This document shows, one piece after another, positions 60,510 to 64,000 of a DNA stretch of 64,000 bases (position 1 is its first letter; every line of letters starts with the position of its first letter). The notes beneath the pieces were generated by a model. It saw only the letters and a program-made list of their open reading frames with translations. It was not told the origin of the DNA and did not search any database. Made by a program: the position numbers and the translations under genes. Source of the stretch: Cytidiella melzeri (Eukaryota; Basidiomycota; Agaricomycetes; Polyporales; Irpicaceae); NCBI GenBank assembly GCA_022592445.1, contig JABYQR010000053.1:112794-176793 (forward strand). The letters are read 5' to 3'.

Positions 60510-60948
60510 TAAAGCCGGTTGAATGTATTCAACACGTCTAGAGGCAGGGATGGATGTGCAGTTGTAATCCCACTTGCCGTCGTAAGGACCTAAGACACAC
60601 GAGCGAAGCGAGTTAATCCAGGTGCGAAAGAGAAAGAGCACAATAGCATAATGACTGTACCTAAGACACACGAGCGAAGCGAGTTAACTACAGGTACAGG
60701 CTGTGAGCATATTGCATATGTGAGGGACAACAAAGAATACTCACTCCAGGTGCGAAAGAGAAAGAGCACGATGGAGTGTCAGGAGCGGGGGCAAAGGTAT
60801 ATAAGACAGAGCCCTCAGGCGACCCAAAAAGGAACATCTGTGATACAGATGTGTCCGCGTGAAGAAAGAACAATAGAGCAACCATATACGGAAAACAAAA
60901 GAGAGTCCGGTAACTACTAGTCCGTGAGCCGGAGCTGAAAAGCCATTA
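60510..60948 (-). repeat. Copia-2 5' LTR
   Basis: 439 bp, matching the left LTR except for about a dozen positions. It carries an intact GTATATAAG (60797-60805 on the plus strand); on the element strand its reverse complement CTTATATAC would be the promoter-side sequence. Confidence 0.92.
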
Positions 60949-60953
60949 CATTT
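60949..60953. repeat. target-site duplication of Copia-2, right copy
   Basis: CATTT directly after the LTR end, matching 55444-55448. Confidence 0.85.
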
Positions 60954-63900
60954 TTGGTCACAGACATTGGACCAAAAGATTGCATTCTAGGCCTACCCTG
61001 GCTTTGCAAAGCAAACCCCAAGATCAATTGGGCTACCGGAGAAATGGAACTGGAAGCCGAAGAAGACTTCAAACCCTTCCAGTCTATCACAGCCAATCAG
61101 AAGCAGAGACGAGCCTGGCTCAGAGCCGGTATCATTCAGGACACCAAGAAAGAGCTTTGGTCCTGTGCTAGCTTTACGTACTCCACAGACATCGCTGCTA
61201 AAGCCCATCAATCTAAAGAACAGCGGATGTTCAAACAGATGGTTCCAGAGGAATACCGCACACACCAGAAAGTCTTCTCAGAAGAAGCATCACAGTGTCT
61301 CCCTGAGCATCAGCCCTGGGATCATACGATTGATCTGACAGAAAACCCAAAGATGTTCAGATCCAAGGTTTATCCCATGTCTCCGAATGAACAAGCAGAG
61401 CTGGACAAGTTTATTGAGGAAAACCTAGCGAAAGGATATATTGTCCCATTCAAGTTGCCTATGGCCTCACCGGTATTCTTTGTCAAGAAAAAGGATGGCA
61501 AGCTCCGGCTTGTTCAGGACTACCGACGGTTGAATGACATCACGATCAAAAACCGCTATTCACTCCCCTTGGTATCAGATATCACCGATCGGCTTTGTCA
61601 AGCCAAAATCTTCACCAAGTTTGACGTACGATGGGATTACCATAACATTCGGATCAAGGAGAATGATGAATGGAAGGGTGCATTTGTAACAAACCGAGGG
61701 CTGTTTGAGCCTAAGGTGATGTTGTTTGGCATGACCAACTCTCCGGCCACGTTTCAAGCAATGAAATCCATCTTTGCTGATCTCATTGCGGAAGTAAAGG
61801 TCTCGGTGTACTTAGATGACATCCTTGTCTTCAGTTCAGACATTACTGAACACCGGAAAATTGTTCATGAGGTGCTATCTCGACTTGAAGCCAACGACTT
61901 GTATCTTCGCCCTGAAAAATGCAAATTTGAACAGTCACAAGTTGAGTACCTAGGCTTAATCATTGGTAACGGAAGGATCCGTATGGACCCGGGTAAAATA
62001 GAGGCTATCACCAACTGGCCGGTACCACAGAACCTCTGTGATGTACGCGGCTTCATTGGATTTGCCAACTTCTACCAATGTTTCATCAAGGACTTTGCGT
62101 GGCATACTCGTCCTCTTCACGATCTCACCAAGAAAGACCAATCTTAGAAGTGGGGAGAAGCACAGCAGAACGCCTTTCAAATGCTCAAAGATGTGTTCAC
62201 TCAGGAATCAATTCTAGTCACATGGGAACCCGATTGCCCCACACGTATTGAAGTTGATGCGTCTGGCTTTGCAACTGGAGGGGTTCTATTGCAGAAACTA
62301 GAGGATGGACAATGGCACCCAGTAGCGTTTTGGTCTCAGTCTATGGCCGAAGCGGAACGAAACTATGAGATCTATGATCGAGAAATGCTCGCTATCATCA
62401 GAGCTCTCAAAGATTGGCGTCACTATCTGGAAGGATTACCCGCGCCCTTCGAGATTATCACAGATCATCAGAATCTGCAGTATTGGAGAACCGCCCAGGA
62501 CCTGTCTAGACGACAAGCTCGGTGGTCTTTGTACCTCAGCCGGTTTGACTTTGTGTTAAAACACAAGCCCGGAAAGACCCTTACTCAAGGGGACCCATTA
62601 TCCCGAGTCAGAACCTTGGAAGTTCTAGATGCATCAGACAACAAAGAACAAGTTGTACTGAAACCCAAATACTTCCAGACAATAGCCGCCTCAAGTACTT
62701 TGGAGTCAGATCTGCTAGAGTCACGAATCAAGGACATCAGTATTCGAGAAGCAGAGGTAGTCCAGGGACTAGCCAAACTTAGAAAAGATGGACCCCAAAA
62801 GTGAACTGATGGTGGACTTGAGTGGGAAGAAGACAATGGGCTGGTGTACTACAAAGGGAAGCTGTACATTCCAAAGGATCGAGAAGTCCGCAGGGAGATT
62901 GTACAACGATGCCATGACGCGTTACCAGCAGGACATCCTGGCAAACATGCAACCCTAGAACTAGTTACACAACACTATTGGTGGCCTCGCATGGCATCAT
63001 TTGTAGAACAGTACGTCCTCAGATGTGACAAATGTCAACGAACCAAACCAGCACAGCACCCGGTTGGTCCAATACAGCCCATTGAAGTACCAGACAGACC
63101 TTGGCAGGTGGTTGGTGTAGACTTAGTCGGACCACTCCCACGCAGTAACGGTTTTGACATGATTGCTGTGTACACAGACTTGTACAGCAAGCAAACACAT
63201 GTAATCCCAACTCAGTCTACTGTCACAGCAGACGGTATAGCCAACCTTCACATCAGAGAGGTGTTCAGGCTCCACGGCATTCCCCGACAGTTTATATCCA
63301 ATAGAGGACCCCAGTTTGCAGCTCGTGTCATGCAAGCGTTGTACAAACGGCTAGGCATCACTGGCGCTATGAATACCGCCTACCACCCTCAGGCCAATGG
63401 TCAAACAGAAAGAACCAATCAAGAGGTAGAAAAGATTATACGACTCTTTGTTGACCAACGACAAGATGATTGGGCAGAATACATCCCAGTGGCTGAATTC
63501 ACCATCAACTCCCGGGTCAACACATCTACTCAGCACTCTCCGTTTGAAGTCGTGTACGGGTACCTACTGGACTTTACCATCCCCATTGGTTGACAAAGTC
63601 GCATGCCAATCCTAGACGCACGCCTAGAAAAGCTCAGACAGGTTCTGGCAGAAGCCGAAGCTGCCTTGCATCTCTCTAAGAAAAAGATGGCCAAAGCTTC
63701 CGGATACACCCGTAGAGCTACTCCAGTTTTCAAGGAAGGGGACCTTGTGTGATTGTCTTCCAAAAACGTCAAAATACATCAGCAGTCTGAAAAGCTAGGG
63801 CCTAGACAGCTTGGTCCTTTCACAGTTCTTCAGAAAACCGGTGAACATACATATTGGATCAAACTCAAATCCGGATATTGTATTCACGACAACATTGATG

Positions 63901-64000
63901 TTGAACGGCTATCTCCGTATCAAGGAAACAAAGTAAACGGCCTTATACCAGAACCACCAGCACAGATCATAGTAGATGATCAACAAGTCTATGAAGTCAA
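60954..64000 (+). pseudogene. Gypsy-2 reverse transcriptase, RNase H and integrase; broken, runs off right edge
   Basis: Continues the protease interrupted at 55448. Reverse transcriptase: PVFFVKKKDGKLRLVQDYRR, FGMTNSPATFQ, YLDD in VSVYLDDILVF. RNase H: EVDASGFATGGVLLQ, ITDHQNLQYW. Integrase: zinc finger (CHDALPAGHPGKH...CDKCQ), core VGVDLVGP, then FISNRGPQF where the second catalytic Asp should be (ISDRG) and QANGQTERTNQE for the Glu, followed by the GPY/F-like KLGPRQLGPFTVL. In-frame stops: TAG at 62145 (DQS-stop-KWG), TGA at 62802 (PQK-stop-TDG), TGA at 63591 (PIG-stop-QSR) and TGA at 63750 (DLV-stop-LSS). Each is one transition from Trp or Arg. Also RWDY where RWGY is usual. The element end and 3' LTR lie outside the window. 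Confidence 0.88.

Larger units (their letters stand above)
55449..60948 (-). mobile_element. Copia-2, full-length nested LTR retrotransposon
   Basis: A 5,500-bp element on the minus strand: 5' LTR (60510-60948), primer-binding site (60494-60509), gag-pol, polypurine tract (55887-55898) and 3' LTR (55449-55886), flanked by CATTT. In element orientation the LTRs start TAATGG and end GGCTTTA, so the ends are TAA/TTA and not the usual TG/CA. By eye the LTRs differ at about 11 substitutions and one indel in 438 bp, roughly 97% identity, which indicates a fairly recent insertion. One frameshift is the only visible coding defect. It is nested in Gypsy-2. Confidence 0.92.

Overview
The window looks like nuclear DNA of a filamentous basidiomycete, probably an Agaricomycete. 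The evidence is introns of about 48-70 nt in almost every gene, with ordinary GT-AG and a few GC-AG borders; a fused mitochondrial ARG5,6-type arginine enzyme; a Ppo-type fatty-acid oxygenase; a mushroom-style F-box gene; and fungal Copia and Gypsy LTR retroelements. No rRNA, tRNA, CRISPR array or prokaryotic operon was seen.

Left two thirds (1-38,330) is gene-dense and on both strands. In order: an F-box protein running off the left edge (-), a small hypothetical (-), ribosomal protein eL38 (+), elongin C (-), a 1,440-residue RING-H2 protein with SUMO-interaction-like motifs (+), a disordered hypothetical (+), the Lys63-type E2 Ubc13 (-), acetylglutamate kinase/N-acetyl-gamma-glutamyl-phosphate reductase (+), calcineurin A (-), a single-pass membrane protein (+), a small secreted protein (-), a Bem46-type alpha/beta hydrolase (+), a 627-residue helical hypothetical (-), a site-2 protease (-), the SNARE Ykt6 (+), a Ppo-type oxygenase (+) and the ER P5A ATPase Spf1 (+). 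Most multi-exon models were assembled by hand and close in frame end to end. Four ubiquitin-system genes lie in the first 11.4 kb, and several genes share divergent promoters (elongin C/RING, Ubc13/ARG, S2P/Ykt6).

Right third (38,330-64,000) is a retrotransposon island. It holds AT-rich and simple-repeat relics, a 3'-truncated Copia element (Copia-1), a truncated Gypsy element (Gypsy-1), and a second Gypsy element (Gypsy-2) that runs off the right edge. Gypsy-2 has been hit twice: an unidentified insertion of about 1.5 kb ending in a GCAAN-type pentamer tract lies in its gag, and a nearly intact Copia element (Copia-2, minus strand, 438/439-bp LTRs, 5-bp target duplication CATTT) lies between its protease and reverse transcriptase. 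Nearly all premature stops and active-site losses in the older elements can be explained by C-to-T or G-to-A transitions, while Copia-2 has one frameshift.

No completely new defence or biosynthetic system is evident. The most unusual items are the purine-rich insertion, the transition-only decay of the retroelements, the half-tRNA(iMet) primer sites, the SIM-bearing giant RING protein, the Ppo protein that seems to lack its P450 heme cysteine, and extreme exon structures (an ATG-only exon behind a GC-AG intron, a 12-nt micro-exon, a start codon split by an intron).
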